Made by a program: the position numbers and the translations under genes
The notes under the pieces: model-generated
Databases searched by the model: none
What the model was told of the DNA's origin: nothing
Seen by the model: the letters and a program-made list of their open reading frames with translations, nothing else
Shown here: positions 36,519 through 46,744 of the stretch, piece by piece
Numbering within the stretch: position 1 is the stretch's first letter
Layout of the letters: each line of letters begins with the position of its first letter
Assembly: GCA_013298695.1 (NCBI GenBank)
Contig: JAAFIS010000006.1
Coordinates: 1-64,000, forward strand
DNA from: Betaproteobacteria bacterium
GTDB taxonomy: Bacteria > Pseudomonadota > Gammaproteobacteria > Burkholderiales > Casimicrobiaceae
Direction: 5' to 3'
Length of the DNA stretch: 64,000 nucleotides

Positions 36519-37919
36519 TCACTGAGACTGCGCAATCCATCCACCGCCCAACGCTTTGTAAACGCCGATTAACGACGTCGCGCTCGCGGTTTGTGATTGC
36601 GCGAGCGCGTTTTGATCGGTGATAAGTTGGCGCTCTGCGTCGAGTACGGCGAGGAAATCGGTATAGCCCGCGTCGAAGCGCAAACGTGCGAGCTTCGCGG
36701 CTTGTTCGGAATTGCGCGCGGCGTTAACGAGTTCTTCCGCCTGCTTCGTGGTGCGGGAGTATTGCAACAGCGCGTTTTCGGTTTCTTCAAGCGCAGTTAA
36801 TACCGTTTTTTCGTATGTCAGCAATGCGGCTTCCGCTCGCGCGTCCGCCGCTTCGATGCGTTTGCGCACGAGACCGAAATCAAACAAGTTGTAAACAATC
36901 GATGCGCCAAGGCTATAGCGAAACGCTGCGCCTTCGACGAGCCCGCTCACCGTTGCGGCGTTTAAGCCGAGCAAGCCGCTGATGTTGACCTTAGGAAACA
37001 TGTCGGTATGCGTGAGGCCAACCCGCGCGATGGCCGCTGCGATTTGTCGCTCTGCGATACGAATGTCTGGGCGACGACGCAACAGCGTTTCCGGCGTGCC
37101 GATGCCGTTGACAGGTGCGAGTGCAGGTAACGCTTGCGGCGACGCAATCAGCGACTGCATCGCTTGCGGTTGCTTGCCCGAAAGCACTGCGATGCGGTAC
37201 GCCGCGCGACCAATCGCCGCTTCGAGCGCGGGCACACTCGCACGCGTGCTCGCGAGCAACGCTGCGGCGCGCGCGGTATCGAGCGCGGTGCCGCGCCCCG
37301 CGTCAAGTCTCGCTTCAACGATCTTTACCGTTTCTTCTTGATTGCGAATCGCCGACTGCAAGAGCGAGAGTTGATTTTGCAAACCACGAAGCTCGAAATA
37401 GTTTCGCGCGAGCTCGCCAGTCACAATCACTTGCGCGGCGCTAACGCCTGCGCTCGCGGCATCCACAAACGCCGCAGCCTCATCACGCGCACGATCTACG
37501 CGACCGAAAAAATTCAATTCCCAATTCGCGTCAACGCCAGCGTTCAGGCTATTGCCCGTTCGATCGCTGCGTGAACCTGGCGCTTGCGTCTGCGGATTTA
37601 CGCTGCGCGTTGCCGACGCCGAAGCGCCGATGCCGGGCAACGCAGCCACATCAATGGTTTCACGATTGACGCGCGCCTCGCGCAGATTCGTAATGGCGAT
37701 GCGAACATCGTAGTTCGCTTTTAATGCGTCGTCGATGAGCTGATTGAGCGTTGCGTCGTTGAACGCTTTCCAGAACGCTGTGGGCGGTTCTTGCGAAGTT
37801 GCGATTGGGTTCGCAAAATTCGTGGCGCTTGTGGTCGTTGGTGCAACGTACTTTGGACCGACGGCTGCACAGCCCGCGAACAAAAGCACGAGCGCGGAGG
37901 CGAGCAATCGCTTAGTCAT
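36519..37919 (-). CDS. RND efflux outer-membrane lipoprotein (NodT/OprM family)
   Basis: Outer-membrane channel of a tripartite efflux pump. The signal peptide ends in the lipobox FAGCA (Cys17), so the protein is probably lipid-anchored. The rest is the TolC-like fold with long helices and two repeated OEP domains; the family segment NELNFFGRVDRARDEAAA-type (here WELNFFGRVDRARDEA) and RRRPDIRIAERQIAAA are clear. The 466-aa length is typical. Its start overlaps the RND permease stop by 8 bp, making it the third gene of an adaptor-permease-channel operon read on the minus strand. Confidence 0.94.
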   Translation of the reverse strand: MTKRLLASALVLLFAGCAAVGPKYVAPTTTSATNFANPIATSQEPPTAFWKAFNDATLNQLIDDALKANYDVRIAITNLREARVNRETIDVAALPGIGASASATRSVNPQTQAPGSRSDRTGNSLNAGVDANWELNFFGRVDRARDEAAAFVDAASAGVSAAQVIVTGELARNYFELRGLQNQLSLLQSAIRNQEETVKIVEARLDAGRGTALDTARAAALLASTRASVPALEAAIGRAAYRIAVLSGKQPQAMQSLIASPQALPALAPVNGIGTPETLLRRRPDIRIAERQIAAAIARVGLTHTDMFPKVNISGLLGLNAATVSGLVEGAAFRYSLGASIVYNLFDFGLVRKRIEAADARAEAALLTYEKTVLTALEETENALLQYSRTTKQAEELVNAARNSEQAAKLARLRFDAGYTDFLAVLDAERQLITDQNALAQSQTASATSLIGVYKALGGGWIAQSQ

Positions 37920-40900
37920 GTCCGCTCTCCTTAGTCACTGGTGCGACAGGCGTGGGCAGCACAGCACGCTTCTTCTCACGTCTCGCGCGCAACAACACAT
38001 AAAACACAGGCGTCATGAAAATACCGAAGATGGTGACGCCCACCATCCCGCTAAACACCGCGATCCCCATGGCGCGGCGCATTTCAGCGCCCGCGCCCGT
38101 ACCAATGATGAGCGGAATCACACCCGCGCAAAACGCAATGGAGGTCATCAAGATCGGTCGCAACCGCATGCGGCAGGCGTGGATCACAGCATCGTATAAA
38201 CCTTCGCCGCGTTCCTGCAACTCTTTCGCGAATTCAACAATCAGAATCGCGTTTTTACAAGCAAGCCCGACCAGTACGACGAGCGCGACTTGCGTAAATA
38301 TATTTAAATCCCCCGGCTGCATGAACGGCGGAAAACTCGAGAGCCACACGCCAAAGAGCGCAGAAAAAATACACATCGGCACAATCAAAATGATCGCGAG
38401 CGGCAAGCTCCAGCTCTCATATTGCGCAGCAAGCACCAAAATTACCAAGATCACAGAAATGAGCAACACCGCGAGCAGCGTGGGCACTTCAATGCCTGTT
38501 CCTGGAATTGACACCGAGCGCGTTAATCGATCCTGATACGAAAGCTCTGTCCACTGATAGCTCATACCCAGCGGCAAACTTTTTTGCAGAATGCTCTCGA
38601 TTTCGCCTTCCGCTTGGCCCGATGAAAAACCTGGATTTGGCGCGCCATTAATGTCTGCAGACGGATAGCCGTTGTATCGCGTCACGCGTGTTGGTCCAAA
38701 CGTTGGCTCGACCTTCATGACTGCGCCAAGTGGCACCATTTCGCCGCGCGAGTTGCGCGCTTTGAGTTGCGTGATGGCTTCAGCATTTGCGCGATACGGT
38801 GCATCAGCTTGCACAATCACTTGATAGGTTTTCCCGAAGCGCGTGAAATCGTTCACGTAGAGCGAGCCGAGATAGACCTGCATCGTGTCATAAATTTCAT
38901 TCAGCGGAATGCCCATTTGCTTCGCGCGCGTGCGGTCAACGTTTGCGAATAGCTGCGGCACGTTAATGTCGTACGTTGAAAACGGCGTGCCGACGGATGA
39001 TTTCGGATTACCGTAAATTTGCCCAAGCGCGCCCCACGCCGCACCGAACAGCGCTTGTTCACCCAACCCGGCTTTATCAAGCACCTGCAGTTTGAATCCA
39101 CCCGCATTGCCCAACCCATCAACAGCGGGCGGTGGCACGACGAACATGCGCGCGCCTTGAATTTGCTGAATCGCGCCGTTCACCGCGCCAAGAATCGCGA
39201 ACTTAGATTTGTCAGGCGATTCGCGTTTTTCAAACGGCTCCAACCCAAAAAACACAATCCCCTCGTTGGGCGCGGCTGAGAACCCGGCAATCGAGAGCCC
39301 CGGAAAAGCTACCGAATCAACGATGCCCGGCACTTTGAGCGCGATGTCGCTCATCTCTCGAATTACTGCGTCCGTGCGATCAAGCGACGCGCCTGCGGGC
39401 AACTGCGCGATGCCGATCAAATATTGCTTGTCAGGCGCGGGCACAAAACCGGGCGGAACGCGAGTGAATAACACCGCGGTCAGCGCAAGCAAAGCGCCGT
39501 AAATCACAAGGGACACCGTTTTGTGTGTGATGACGTTTGATACGCCGCGACCGTACGCATTCGAACCGCGTTTGAACACACGATCAAACCACCTGAAGAA
39601 GCGACCAAACACCGCATCCATCATTTTTGTCAAACGATCTTTCGGCGCGTCGTGCGGGCGTAGCAAAATTGCAGAAAGCGCAGGTGAAAGAGTGAGCGAA
39701 TTGAACGCAGAGATAACGGTGGAAATTGCAATCGTGACCGCAAATTGTTTGTAGAACTGCCCCGATAATCCGGGCACGAACGCAAGTGGAATAAACACCG
39801 CGCAGAGCACGAGCGCAATCGCAATGATCGGCCCCGACACTTCTTGCATCGCTTTCACCGTTGCATCATGAGGTGACAAACCACTTTCGATATTTCGTTC
39901 AACATTTTCTACCACCACAATCGCATCATCAACGACGATGCCAATCGCTAGCACGAGGCCAAACAAGGTCAAGGTGTTGATCGAATAGCCGAGCAAACTT
40001 AAGAACGCAAAAGTGCCCACAATTGACACCGGCACTGCGAGCAACGGAATGATCGAGGCGCGCCAAGTCTGCAAGAAGATGATGACCACAAGCACCACCA
40101 GCAACACCGCTTCAAACAAAGTCACGATCACTTTGTTGATCGAGGTTTGCACAAAACGAGTTGGGTCGTACACGATGCTGTACGACACACCTTGCGGGAA
40201 GCTCGGTTTGAGCCGCTCCATGGCCGCTCGAACATTGTCGGAGAGTGCCAGCGCGTTGGATTGCGGCGCCTGAAAAATTGCGATGGCAGCCGCTTCCTTG
40301 TTGTTGAGCAAACTGCGAAGCGCGTATGCGTTGCCGCTTAACTCGACGCGACCCAGATCGCTCACGCGCAAGAATCCGCCGGTTGAAGGATCAGTGCGCA
40401 CGATGATGTTTGCGAATTCTTCTTCCGTCGCTAACCGCCCTTGCGTGTTGATGGAGAGCTGAAAGTCCGTGCCTTTGGGTGCGGGCGGTGCGCCCACGGT
40501 TCCGGCAGCCACTTGCGCGTTTTGCTCGCGGATCGCTGCGATCACTTCACCGGCAGAAATTCCGCGCGCCGAGAGCTTTGCCGGATCCAACCAAATGCGC
40601 ATCGCGTAATCGCCAGCGCCAAACATGAGCACTGAGCCCGCGCCCGGAATACGCAACAATTCATCGCGGATATTGAGCTGACCATAATTGCGCAAATACA
40701 GCGCATCGCGGCTGTTATCTGGGCTCACCAGGTGCACCACCATCGTCAAGTTCGAACTCGATTTTTCGGTGGTCACGCCGATCTGGCGCACGATGTCGGG
40801 CAACCGTGGCAGCGCACGGTTGATGCGATTCTGTACAGCCGTTTCAGCGGCTTCGGGGTTGGTGCCGATTTTGAACGTTACGGTGAGCGTCATGCCACCG

Positions 40901-41160
40901 TCAGACGTTGCTTGCGAATCGAAATAAAGCAGATTTTCGATGCCGTTGATTTGTTCTTCTAGCGGCGTTGCAACCGTTTCAGAAATCACGCGCGGATTCG
41001 CACCCGGAAATTGCGCTCGAACCACAATCTGTGGCGGTGCGACTTCGGGATACTCAGAAATGGGTAAGCGAAATATCGCGAGCGCACCAATCAGAAATAC
41101 AAAAATCGACAGCACTGCCGCGAACCGCGGGCGGTCGATGAAAAAGCGTGAAATGTCCAT
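37912..41160 (-). CDS. RND multidrug efflux permease (HAE1 family, AcrB/MexF-like)
   Basis: Inner-membrane proton-driven drug pump subunit of 1082 aa. It has the RND layout: one N-terminal helix (ISRFFIDRPRFAAVLSIFVFLIGALAIF), a large porter loop, six helices including the proton-relay GIVVDDAIVVVENVERN (paired Asp), a second porter loop and five final helices. The sequence type resembles the MexF/OqxB branch, with FLQTWRASIIPLLAVPVSIVG. Substrates cannot be told from sequence. It sits between the adaptor (3-bp gap) and the outer-membrane channel (8-bp overlap). No local regulator gene is adjacent. Confidence 0.96.
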   Translation of the reverse strand: MDISRFFIDRPRFAAVLSIFVFLIGALAIFRLPISEYPEVAPPQIVVRAQFPGANPRVISETVATPLEEQINGIENLLYFDSQATSDGGMTLTVTFKIGTNPEAAETAVQNRINRALPRLPDIVRQIGVTTEKSSSNLTMVVHLVSPDNSRDALYLRNYGQLNIRDELLRIPGAGSVLMFGAGDYAMRIWLDPAKLSARGISAGEVIAAIREQNAQVAAGTVGAPPAPKGTDFQLSINTQGRLATEEEFANIIVRTDPSTGGFLRVSDLGRVELSGNAYALRSLLNNKEAAAIAIFQAPQSNALALSDNVRAAMERLKPSFPQGVSYSIVYDPTRFVQTSINKVIVTLFEAVLLVVLVVIIFLQTWRASIIPLLAVPVSIVGTFAFLSLLGYSINTLTLFGLVLAIGIVVDDAIVVVENVERNIESGLSPHDATVKAMQEVSGPIIAIALVLCAVFIPLAFVPGLSGQFYKQFAVTIAISTVISAFNSLTLSPALSAILLRPHDAPKDRLTKMMDAVFGRFFRWFDRVFKRGSNAYGRGVSNVITHKTVSLVIYGALLALTAVLFTRVPPGFVPAPDKQYLIGIAQLPAGASLDRTDAVIREMSDIALKVPGIVDSVAFPGLSIAGFSAAPNEGIVFFGLEPFEKRESPDKSKFAILGAVNGAIQQIQGARMFVVPPPAVDGLGNAGGFKLQVLDKAGLGEQALFGAAWGALGQIYGNPKSSVGTPFSTYDINVPQLFANVDRTRAKQMGIPLNEIYDTMQVYLGSLYVNDFTRFGKTYQVIVQADAPYRANAEAITQLKARNSRGEMVPLGAVMKVEPTFGPTRVTRYNGYPSADINGAPNPGFSSGQAEGEIESILQKSLPLGMSYQWTELSYQDRLTRSVSIPGTGIEVPTLLAVLLISVILVILVLAAQYESWSLPLAIILIVPMCIFSALFGVWLSSFPPFMQPGDLNIFTQVALVVLVGLACKNAILIVEFAKELQERGEGLYDAVIHACRMRLRPILMTSIAFCAGVIPLIIGTGAGAEMRRAMGIAVFSGMVGVTIFGIFMTPVFYVLLRARREKKRAVLPTPVAPVTKESGHD

Positions 41161-41163
41161 GGA

Positions 41164-42444
41164 CTACGCTTTCTTCTCTTCTTTTTTTGCCGCTGGCGCT
41201 TGCTTTTCTTTACCGTCCTCTTTCGGCGGCGCTCCGGGCGGTGCCGATGGTTTCTCAACCGGCATGCCGTTGCCGTCAATGTCGACTTTTTGCGGGGCGA
41301 CCGGCATGCCAGGACGCACACGCTGCAACCCGTCGACGATAACCATCTCACCCGCCTTCAATCCTTCGGTGACGACGCGCATTCCGCCGTCAAGCGACCC
41401 TAATTTGACCTCGCGAAAATTCGCTACGTTGTCCGCGCCAACGACCAATACGTACTTCTTCGTTTGATCGGTGCCGATCGCACGGTCAGGCGTGAGCACG
41501 GCGTTCGTTGCGCCGCTGCCGAGCAAGCGAACACGCGCAAAAAGCCCCGGCGTGAATTCACCCTTGCTGTTGTCGAACGCAGCGCGTACGCGAATCGCAC
41601 CGGTCTGCGCATTGAGTCGATTGTCAACAAAATCGATCACGCCTTTGTGTGGGTAGCCAGCGTCGTTTGCCAGCCCCATCATCACCGTATTGCCGGTCGT
41701 GGCATCACCTGATTTCGAGCTTGCGGCAGTGCGCGCTTGCTTTGCGTATCGCAAGTAAACCTGCTCGCTAGCGTCAAAGTATGCATAAACCTTGCCCTGA
41801 GAAACGATCGAAGTGAGCACAGGCTCGGCGTTGCCGACCAGATTCCCCGCGGTGACATTCGCCCGCGACACGCGTCCTGCAATCGGCGCTCGAATCGTTG
41901 CGTATTCCACGTTGAGCCGCGCCGCTTGAACCGCCGCCTGCGCTGCGCGAATGCTCGCATCGCTTGAGCGCGTTCCCGATTGCAGTTGATCGAATTCTTG
42001 TTTCGAAATCGCTTTCACGTCGAGTAACTTTTGCGCGCGTGCGAACTCCGTTTTTGAAAGTTCCGACTGAGTTTGCGCAGACGCGAGTTGCGCCTCCGCC
42101 CGAGCCAGCTCCGCTCGGAATGGTCGCGCATCGACTGTAAACAGCAGATCGCCTTTCTTCACGAGCTGCCCTTCGCGAAAATGCACGCGATCAATCGTGC
42201 CGCTCACGCGCGGGCGCACATCGACGCTCTCAGTTGCTTCAAGTCGCCCGGTGAACTCATCGGATTCCTGGATTTGTCGCTGCACTGCGGGTGCGACGCT
42301 GACCTGAGCTGCTGGTGGCGCGCCGCCCGCTTGCGATGCCCCGTCCTTCGACTGACCGCAACCTGTGATGAGAAAAACGGTAGAAACGCAGGCGAGCGCG
42401 GCGAAAACGGATCGGCCGCGCGAAATAAAGTGCGCAAAGTGCAT
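41164..42444 (-). CDS. RND efflux periplasmic adaptor lipoprotein
   Basis: Membrane-fusion subunit joining the RND pump to the outer-membrane channel. It has a lipobox LITGC (Cys29), so the N-terminus is probably acylated to the inner membrane. A biotinyl/lipoyl-like domain follows (VRPRVSGTIDRVHFREGQLVKKGDLLF), then an alpha-hairpin (about 110-165), the second lipoyl half (IRAPIAGRVSRANVTAGNLV) and a beta-barrel. The C-terminal ~25 residues are a Lys/Glu/Pro-rich low-complexity tail (KKEEKKA), longer than usual. At 426 aa it is the first gene of the operon and diverges from the DUF748 gene. The 269-bp gap should hold both promoters. Confidence 0.94.
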   Translation of the reverse strand: MHFAHFISRGRSVFAALACVSTVFLITGCGQSKDGASQAGGAPPAAQVSVAPAVQRQIQESDEFTGRLEATESVDVRPRVSGTIDRVHFREGQLVKKGDLLFTVDARPFRAELARAEAQLASAQTQSELSKTEFARAQKLLDVKAISKQEFDQLQSGTRSSDASIRAAQAAVQAARLNVEYATIRAPIAGRVSRANVTAGNLVGNAEPVLTSIVSQGKVYAYFDASEQVYLRYAKQARTAASSKSGDATTGNTVMMGLANDAGYPHKGVIDFVDNRLNAQTGAIRVRAAFDNSKGEFTPGLFARVRLLGSGATNAVLTPDRAIGTDQTKKYVLVVGADNVANFREVKLGSLDGGMRVVTEGLKAGEMVIVDGLQRVRPGMPVAPQKVDIDGNGMPVEKPSAPPGAPPKEDGKEKQAPAAKKEEKKA

Positions 42445-42713
42445 GCTATGGGCTCAGAGTTAGGGTGACGCGCGACCAGAATAAACCGCGCGTTTGCTGC
42501 CGCGACGCTCCTCGTACGCGGCAACATCAACATCTAATAAGTAGCGATAGTTTTAGCTCAACCAGCGCGAGCTCGCAACTGACAGCGCACACAGTGATGA
42601 TTCATGACAGCGCCAACAATGCGGCATGAAGCTGCGAATAACTCCCTGTCGCGGGACAACGACGCACATTTGGGCTTACGATTGCGTATGAGCTGTATTT
42701 CACCTTCATTAAC

Positions 42714-45700
42714 ATGACCGCCACGACTGAATCCTTGGCGCCTCGCCAGCCCACACCCAAGACACAGGCCCGCAGCCGCGTTCGTGGTTGGCGTCTATTT
42801 TTTCTGGTCATCGCCGCGATTTGTGTTTTCGGGCTCCTCACGCTGTCGAGCCTCGCGTTGATCGTTCCTTACGTGATCAAACATTCAGCGCCAACTTGGG
42901 TCAAGGAGAAGACGGGGCGCACATTAACCGTCGCTAACGCTTCGTTTAATCCTTTCACGCTGCGCCTGAACGTTGAGAAATTTGCACTGAATGATCGCTC
43001 GCAGGTCGGCGCGGGCCGCACGCTTGCATCGTTGGATGCGCTCGACATCGAAGGCAGTTGGTCGAGTATTACAAACGCTGCCTGGACCGTTAACGAAATC
43101 AAGCTCACGCAACCTACGATCAACGCTCATATCGCTGCCGACGGTTCGCTGGATTGGACGCGTTTTCTCGATGCGTTTCCGAAGCCCGAAAAAGAGCCAC
43201 CTGCAAGTGATTCCATTCCGCGCATCCTTCTTAATAACGTAAGCATCGCGGGCGGCGCACTGCGCCTGACCGACGAACGTGTTGGCGTGAGCGCGCCCGC
43301 GCAGCGGCGTATCGAGCTCTCTCCGCTGACCTTCAAACTCGACAAACTCTCTACGCTGCCTCGCGATCGCGGCGAATATGCACTTGACGCATTGCTCAAC
43401 GACCAAACTCGTGTGCAGTGGAAAGGACGCGTTGGCGGTAATCCGATTGAGAGTTCGGGCGATTTGACGATCTCTAATCTGCCGCTCGCTAAGTTTTCAA
43501 CACTTGCCAACTTACCGCTACCGGTGGAGCTCGCTGGAACGGCAACGCTCAGCGCAAATTACACCGCTGCAGCGGGCACCGATTTCGTAGCGGCCGGTAT
43601 CGGCGGCGGCACGTTGCAAATCAACGGTTTGAGCGTCACCCAAAACGGTGACGCGGCCGCTTTGAAATCACTCACCGTTAATCCCGTGAGCTTGTCGTAC
43701 GCAAGGACGCAGGCCGATGCGAAAAGCGCGCCGCAAACGATCTTCGCGATCGAGCCGTTAAAGCTCGCGATCGACGAACTCAGCGTGAAAGCTCGAGGCG
43801 ACAAGTCATCACTAATTTCTGTAAAGCAACTATCTACGCCTTCGCCCGTCGTAATTGGGCGATCTGACCAAAAAATAGTAGTTCCGTTAATAGTAGTTAA
43901 CGAGCTTTTAGCCCAATTAAATAGGTCACGAAATGGCGAAGTTGTTTTACCATTTTCGCAGTTCAACGCAAACACCACTACGCCCCCTGCACCTGCTGCA
44001 GCGCGCGATGCGACTGCGAAATCGCCCAGTAGCAGCGAGCTGCCATGGCAATTCTCGATTGGCGAACTTAGCACCGAACGCGCCAAGATTAGCTTCAGCG
44101 ACGCGAGTTTCACGACGCCGCAATTCACATCGGCAACGGCAGATCTGTCACTCGGCGCAACTGCGGTGATCGGCGCTACACCGCGCTTTGAACTCGTCAC
44201 CACGAAATCGAAAATTAGCGAATTTAGTATCCGCGACGAAACGGCAAAAGCACCCTGGCTCAGCGTGAAAGAAATTCGTGCGCAGCCGTTTTCATTCACG
44301 AACAACGCTGCCACTGTTCAAATTCCAAAGATTGAAATTGCCGGCGTTGATCTCGCTGCAACGCTTTCCAACGACGGCGTGGATCTCGCAAAAAAGCTAA
44401 GCCCCGCGATCAACGCGGCAGGCGCGGCGAACGCGACTAGCAAAAAGGGACAAACCGCAAATGTGTCGCTGGCGGGTGTTTTACTGACTGGCGGGCGCGT
44501 CGTGTTAACAGACGCAACGCTTGCCGCGCCCCTGACGCACACTTTGCAAGACGTTCGCATTGCCTTCGATCGATATGCGATCGACGGTGCTTCGCCGCTC
44601 GCGGCAAACGTTAGTGCGAATCTAGCGAGCGGCGGTGCGTTGAAGGGCTCGCTCAGCTATGACGTGCGGAAAGGTGGCGGTGAAGCGCGCCTTTCGCTTG
44701 AGCAACTCGCGCTCGCATCGTTTTCGCCTTACATCAACCGCAACACGAAGCTCAAAATCGATAAAGGCAGCGCGGCGTTAAATGGCGCGCTCAAGATTGC
44801 GGCGAGCAATAGTGCAGAACAATCAATTCGATTCGACGGTAGCGCTGCGCTGCGCGACGTGAACTTGGTCGACGAAACGAGCAACACGTCGTTCGCACAA
44901 TGGACTGAACTATCGACGACCGATGCAAAGCTCAGCATGGGCGCGAAAGGCACGCAAATTAATCTCGCCGATTTGTTGCTTGATCAGCCACGCGGAAAAA
45001 TCATCATCGGCGAGGATCGCGTCGTGAACTTAACGCAGATCGGGAAAGTGAAGGCAAGCGGAGAACCGGTACAGCCGGTTGAGCGGTCGGCACAAGCCGC
45101 GCCAAAACCGGCCGAAGAATCGAAGAGCATTCGCGCCGTTGTTTCTCGAATTCAAGTGACCGGCGGCGACATTGAATTTGCCGATCTGTCCCTGCGCCCT
45201 CAGTTCGGAACCCGCGTGTCCGACCTTTCAGGCCTGATCGTTGGTCTCTCCACCCAATCGGCTTCGCGCGCAGAAGTGTCGATGGAAGGCAAAGTGGATC
45301 AATTTGGTTTAGCGCGGCTCACGGGAACGATCGCCCCTTTCGGTGCGGCTGAATTTACCGATCTTAAAGCCGTGTTTCGCAATTTAGAGTTGGCGAATCT
45401 CACCCCATACTCGGGCAAATTTGCGGGTCGGAAGATCGAATCCGGCAAGCTCTCGCTCGATCTTGATTACAAGATCGAGGCGCGAAAATTGAAAGGTGAG
45501 AATCAAGTCATCATCGACAACATCAAACTGGGTGAACGTGTCGATTCTCCGGATGCAACGAACTTGCCGCTCGATTTAGCGATCGCCGTGATGCGCGATA
45601 GCAATGGCGTGATTGATCTTGGCATTCCGATACAAGGCTCGCTTGACGATCCGCAATTTAGCTACGGCTCGCTGATCTGGAAAGCAATTGTTAACGTGCT

Positions 45701-46397
45701 CACCAAAATCGCGACCGCACCATTTCGTGCGCTCGGTGCACTTCTTGGTGGCAGCGGAGAAGAGTTTGAAGCGGTGATTTTCGAGCCGGGGGAAGCACGC
45801 TTGTTGCCGCCCGAGCGCGAGAAGCTTGCAAAGCTCGCTGCTGCGCTCGAAAAGCGTCCGCAACTGAAGCTCGTGGTCGAGCCTCGCTTCGACAAAGCGG
45901 CAGATCGCGACGCACTGGTCGACAACATTGTGAAACTCGAAATCGGCAAGCGTGCGGGCTTAAAACCGCCGGGGCCGAACGAGCCGCTGATCATTTCGTT
46001 CACCGACACCAAAGTGCAAAACGCGTTGGACGAACTCGCGGCAGGCGCTGGCGAAGACGCGGTGAAGCTTCGCGCAAAGTATCTGCCGCCCGCCGCAAAC
46101 GCGATTACCGGGCTATTTCAAAACGCACGCGAACGCGTAACGGAAAAAGGTCGCAACGAGGCAGCCGAGGCGCGATTAAAGTATTACCCGGAACTCTTCG
46201 CGCTGCTGAAGTCAAAGCAGAGCGTGCCTGATTTTGCGTATGAGGCGTTGGCTACGTTGCGCGGTCAGGCCATCGCCAATACGATCACCGGGGTCAACAA
46301 GTTCGACGCCGCGCGCGTTAGTGTCGCCGCGCCAAGCGCCGCAAAAAATGTCAAAGTTGGACAAGTGCCGACGCAGCTGGCGTTGTCGACGAAGTAG
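42714..46397 (+). CDS. DUF748 / AsmA-like large envelope protein
   Basis: A 1227-aa protein with one N-terminal membrane helix (about residues 27-52, LFFLVIAAICVFGLLTLSSLALIV). It has a very long, mostly beta-strand periplasmic body with AsmA-like and DUF748 features (e.g. LRLNVEKFALND, IPIQGSLDDPQFSYGSLIWKAI). AsmA-like giants form bridge-like lipid-transfer structures between the membranes, so a role in outer-membrane lipid homeostasis is a fair inference. The C-terminus (LLPPEREKLAKLAAALEKRPQLKLVVEPRFD) resembles the conserved DUF748 end. Codons ~377-405 fall inside a 67-bp palindrome pair and use AT-rich codons (ATA, GTA, TTA) unlike the rest of the gene. The DUF1232 gene follows after 11 bp. 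Confidence 0.85.
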   Translation: MTATTESLAPRQPTPKTQARSRVRGWRLFFLVIAAICVFGLLTLSSLALIVPYVIKHSAPTWVKEKTGRTLTVANASFNPFTLRLNVEKFALNDRSQVGAGRTLASLDALDIEGSWSSITNAAWTVNEIKLTQPTINAHIAADGSLDWTRFLDAFPKPEKEPPASDSIPRILLNNVSIAGGALRLTDERVGVSAPAQRRIELSPLTFKLDKLSTLPRDRGEYALDALLNDQTRVQWKGRVGGNPIESSGDLTISNLPLAKFSTLANLPLPVELAGTATLSANYTAAAGTDFVAAGIGGGTLQINGLSVTQNGDAAALKSLTVNPVSLSYARTQADAKSAPQTIFAIEPLKLAIDELSVKARGDKSSLISVKQLSTPSPVVIGRSDQKIVVPLIVVNELLAQLNRSRNGEVVLPFSQFNANTTTPPAPAAARDATAKSPSSSELPWQFSIGELSTERAKISFSDASFTTPQFTSATADLSLGATAVIGATPRFELVTTKSKISEFSIRDETAKAPWLSVKEIRAQPFSFTNNAATVQIPKIEIAGVDLAATLSNDGVDLAKKLSPAINAAGAANATSKKGQTANVSLAGVLLTGGRVVLTDATLAAPLTHTLQDVRIAFDRYAIDGASPLAANVSANLASGGALKGSLSYDVRKGGGEARLSLEQLALASFSPYINRNTKLKIDKGSAALNGALKIAASNSAEQSIRFDGSAALRDVNLVDETSNTSFAQWTELSTTDAKLSMGAKGTQINLADLLLDQPRGKIIIGEDRVVNLTQIGKVKASGEPVQPVERSAQAAPKPAEESKSIRAVVSRIQVTGGDIEFADLSLRPQFGTRVSDLSGLIVGLSTQSASRAEVSMEGKVDQFGLARLTGTIAPFGAAEFTDLKAVFRNLELANLTPYSGKFAGRKIESGKLSLDLDYKIEARKLKGENQVIIDNIKLGERVDSPDATNLPLDLAIAVMRDSNGVIDLGIPIQGSLDDPQFSYGSLIWKAIVNVLTKIATAPFRALGALLGGSGEEFEAVIFEPGEARLLPPEREKLAKLAAALEKRPQLKLVVEPRFDKAADRDALVDNIVKLEIGKRAGLKPPGPNEPLIISFTDTKVQNALDELAAGAGEDAVKLRAKYLPPAANAITGLFQNARERVTEKGRNEAAEARLKYYPELFALLKSKQSVPDFAYEALATLRGQAIANTITGVNKFDAARVSVAAPSAAKNVKVGQVPTQLALSTK
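43844..43927. repeat. 67-bp-spaced palindrome pair inside the DUF748 gene (copy I)
   Basis: Palindrome 1 (43844-43860) is GCCCGTC-GTA-ATTGGGC and palindrome 2 (43911-43927) is GCCCAAT-TAA-ATAGGTC. Both inner arms are perfect. Centres 43852 and 43919 are 67 bp apart, with a 50-bp AT-rich spacer. The reading frame runs through without a stop. Confidence 0.78.
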
Positions 46398-46408
46398 AAA
46401 GGCCGTTC

Positions 46409-46711
46409 ATGAATTCCCGCGAACCGATCATCATTGACGCTGTGCCGGAGCGTATGTCGCGCGATGACGCGACCGAAACGCGGGCTGGCGCAGGCGCTCA
46501 ACGTGAGCGCGGCCACATTGGCGCGCAGCAGGATTCAGCGGCCGCGGCGAAACCGCGCGCGACGTGGAAGCGCGTGTTACTGGGCGTGCTTGCCTTGCTC
46601 TACGTGCTCTCGCCGTTGGATCTGATCCCCGATTGGATCCCGTTTGTGGGTTGGCTAGACGATATCGGCGTGCTTGCGTGGGCGGCGCGACAGGTATTTT
46701 TCAAGAAATAG
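46409..46711 (+). CDS. DUF1232 (YkvA-like) small membrane protein
   Basis: A 100-aa protein. The N-terminal half is polar and Ala/Arg-rich. The C-terminal half holds the DUF1232 signature: a hydrophobic stretch LLGVLALLYVLSPLDLIPDWIPFVGWLDD, with the invariant SPxDLIPD core. It is probably an inner-membrane protein; no biochemical role is established for the family. It follows the DUF748 gene by 11 bp on the same strand and is likely co-transcribed. It ends convergent to the VOC-family gene. Confidence 0.85.
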   Translation: MNSREPIIIDAVPERMSRDDATETRAGAGAQRERGHIGAQQDSAAAAKPRATWKRVLLGVLALLYVLSPLDLIPDWIPFVGWLDDIGVLAWAARQVFFKK

Positions 46712-46744
46712 CTGCGCCGCGAGACGCTAACGCCGATGGCGCTG

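Noticed and set aside
43559-44314. 251-codon frame antisense to the DUF748 gene
   Set aside because: The sense strand is a coherent membrane-anchored protein. The antisense product has no family features.
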